NCBI GenBank assembly: GCA_027074515.1
Contig: JALTCQ010000105.1
Location: 1 to 6,029, forward strand
Direction: 5' to 3'
From: Microcaldota archaeon
GTDB taxonomy: Archaea > Iainarchaeota > Iainarchaeia > JAADDC01
DNA length: 6,029 bases
Shown: piece after piece, positions 5,101 through 6,029 of the stretch
How the letters are laid out: each line of letters opens with the position of its first letter
Numbering within the stretch: the stretch's first letter is position 1
Notes under the pieces: model-generated
Database searches by the model: none
What the model was told of the DNA's origin: nothing
Seen by the model: the letters and a program-made list of their open reading frames with translations, nothing else
Position numbers and translations under genes: made by a program

Positions 5101-6029
5101 TCAGCGCGTGTGCTCGCGTCCCCACTTCTCCAGAGCCTTTCTCAGCTCCTCGTGGTCCTTTGCATACTCCTCCAGCGCGACGCCTTCCTTGACTGCTTCA
5201 GCCGCCTGGCGCATGGCCTTCGCACCGGCTTCCGTTCCGTCTGGGTGACCGTGGACACCGCCGCCTGCCTGTATAATCACGTCGTTGCCGAAGATCTCCA
5301 CGATGTCCGGCACGAGGCCAGGGTGCAGTCCTCCAGAGGCAACTGGGAACGTGGGCTTTATGTGGAAGAAGGGATCGCGCACCGCGTGAACGTTTGCCAT
5401 TACCTCATCCTTGTTTTCCACCATCTTGCCCACTGCAGTCCCCACGTGAAGCTGGTCCACTCCAAGCATCCTGTATATCCTTGCGAGCACCGCCATGGAG
5501 ATGCCGTGGGTTGGGTCGCGAGTCATTGCGGCGTGCATGGCCCTATGGGCGTGAATGATGAACTCGAAGCCGTAGTTGCGGAAGGCCTGCACCGCGGAGA
5601 AGCCAAGAACCACTACGTCAAGCATCACGTACTCGTTCCCCGCGTCTTCCACGAGCTCGGCCCGCCGTATCATTTCATCCCATGGTGCGGTGATGTTAAC
5701 CATGTAGCCCTTTCTCTCGCCAGTTTCCTCCTCTGCAAGATCCTTCTTCTCCATAACCTTGTATAGTCTGTCCTCAAACTTGCAGAAATCCTGGCCCACG
5801 AGGTTCTCGTCGTCCTTCACCACGTCAAGGCCGCCACGCCACGCTTCGTATGCTACCTCTGCGAATCTGTCCGGTGGGAGGCCCACCTTTGGCTTAACAA
5901 TAGTTCCCAGAAGCGGACGGTCGTGCACGTTCAGTATGGAGCGAACGCCCTGAATGCCATAGAGGGGGCCCTTGTAGTGGTTTACGAACTCTTCAGACCA
6001 GTCAATCCACTCGAGGCGGAGGCGATTCA
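5101..6029 (-). CDS. rbcL: Ribulose-1,5-bisphosphate carboxylase large subunit, form III type (C-terminal part; 5' end outside window)
   Basis: The frame is open to the window edge; 308 residues are visible, entering in the GPLYGIQGIR region before the barrel. Numbering from the first visible residue, the catalytic lysine is K45 in GTIVKPK (K175 of the spinach enzyme), the carbamylated lysine and metal ligands are K71-D-D-E-N75 (K201/D203/E204), substrate-binding H161-R162 lie in HRAMHA (H294/R295), H194 in LHVGT, the loop 6 lysine is K201 in GTAVGKM (K334), S231 is in ASGGLHPG (S379), and the phosphate loop is GGG 255-257. Every active-site motif in this part is intact. The short C-terminus and overall wording fit archaeal form III rather than RuBisCO-like proteins. 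Form III enzymes fix CO2 onto ribulose-1,5-bisphosphate made from AMP, giving 3-phosphoglycerate. AMP phosphorylase and ribose-1,5-bisphosphate isomerase are not in the window. The GTG at 5928 is internal, not a start. Confidence 0.96.
   Translation of the reverse strand, partial: NRLRLEWIDWSEEFVNHYKGPLYGIQGVRSILNVHDRPLLGTIVKPKVGLPPDRFAEVAYEAWRGGLDVVKDDENLVGQDFCKFEDRLYKVMEKKDLAEEETGERKGYMVNITAPWDEMIRRAELVEDAGNEYVMLDVVVLGFSAVQAFRNYGFEFIIHAHRAMHAAMTRDPTHGISMAVLARIYRMLGVDQLHVGTAVGKMVENKDEVMANVHAVRDPFFHIKPTFPVASGGLHPGLVPDIVEIFGNDVIIQAGGGVHGHPDGTEAGAKAMRQAAEAVKEGVALEEYAKDHEELRKALEKWGREHTR

Noticed and set aside
5110..5766. Plus-strand open frame of 218 codons antisense to RuBisCO
   Set aside because: The minus strand encodes intact RuBisCO catalytic motifs. 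The plus frame is His/Val-rich shadow sequence.
1..6029. CRISPR arrays, tRNA or rRNA genes, insertion sequences
   Set aside because: No spaced direct repeats, no tRNA arm pattern, no rRNA sequence and no transposase motif or terminal inverted repeats were seen on either strand.

Overview
This 6 kb window is archaeal. It carries a form III-type RuBisCO large subunit, a PIN-ATPase-KH protein of the archaeal PINA family, a HemK2/Mtq2-type methyltransferase and a DRG-like TGS GTPase. Promoter-proximal genes look leaderless, with AT-rich boxes about 26 nt before the start codon, while internal operon genes have Shine-Dalgarno sites. By eye the GC content is a little over half. Genes are densely packed and several ends overlap, as in a compact genome. 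A DPANN or euryarchaeal lineage would fit, but the sequence alone does not settle the lineage.

Layout. At the left edge (+), a secreted or surface protein anchored by one C-terminal membrane helix ends at 763. Its stop overlaps the stop of the minus-strand operon it faces. That operon runs from 4252 down to 760 as PINA ATPase, methyltransferase and DRG-like GTPase, with overlaps of 4 and 10 bp that suggest translational coupling. The 113 bp gap at 4253-4365 is a divergent control region. It holds a promoter for the operon, a promoter for the small plus-strand gene at 4366-4641, and, between them, a candidate C/D box guide RNA that appears to have its own TATA box. The small gene ends in a tail resembling the ribosomal stalk and runs 32 bp into a convergent, unrecognised helical gene (4610-5068, minus). 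Upstream of that gene is the C-terminal part of RuBisCO (5101 to the window end, minus).

How the parts relate. The operon joins a nucleic-acid ATPase linked in Sulfolobus to fork and Holliday junction processing with a likely release-factor methyltransferase and a ribosome-type GTPase, so a link between translation and DNA maintenance is possible but inferred. Form III RuBisCO normally works in AMP/nucleoside salvage, feeding ribose carbon into 3-phosphoglycerate; its usual partners are not visible here. The points most worth checking are the C/D sRNA candidate, the GTPase with altered G3, G4 and G5 motifs, and the stalk-like tail of the 91-residue protein.
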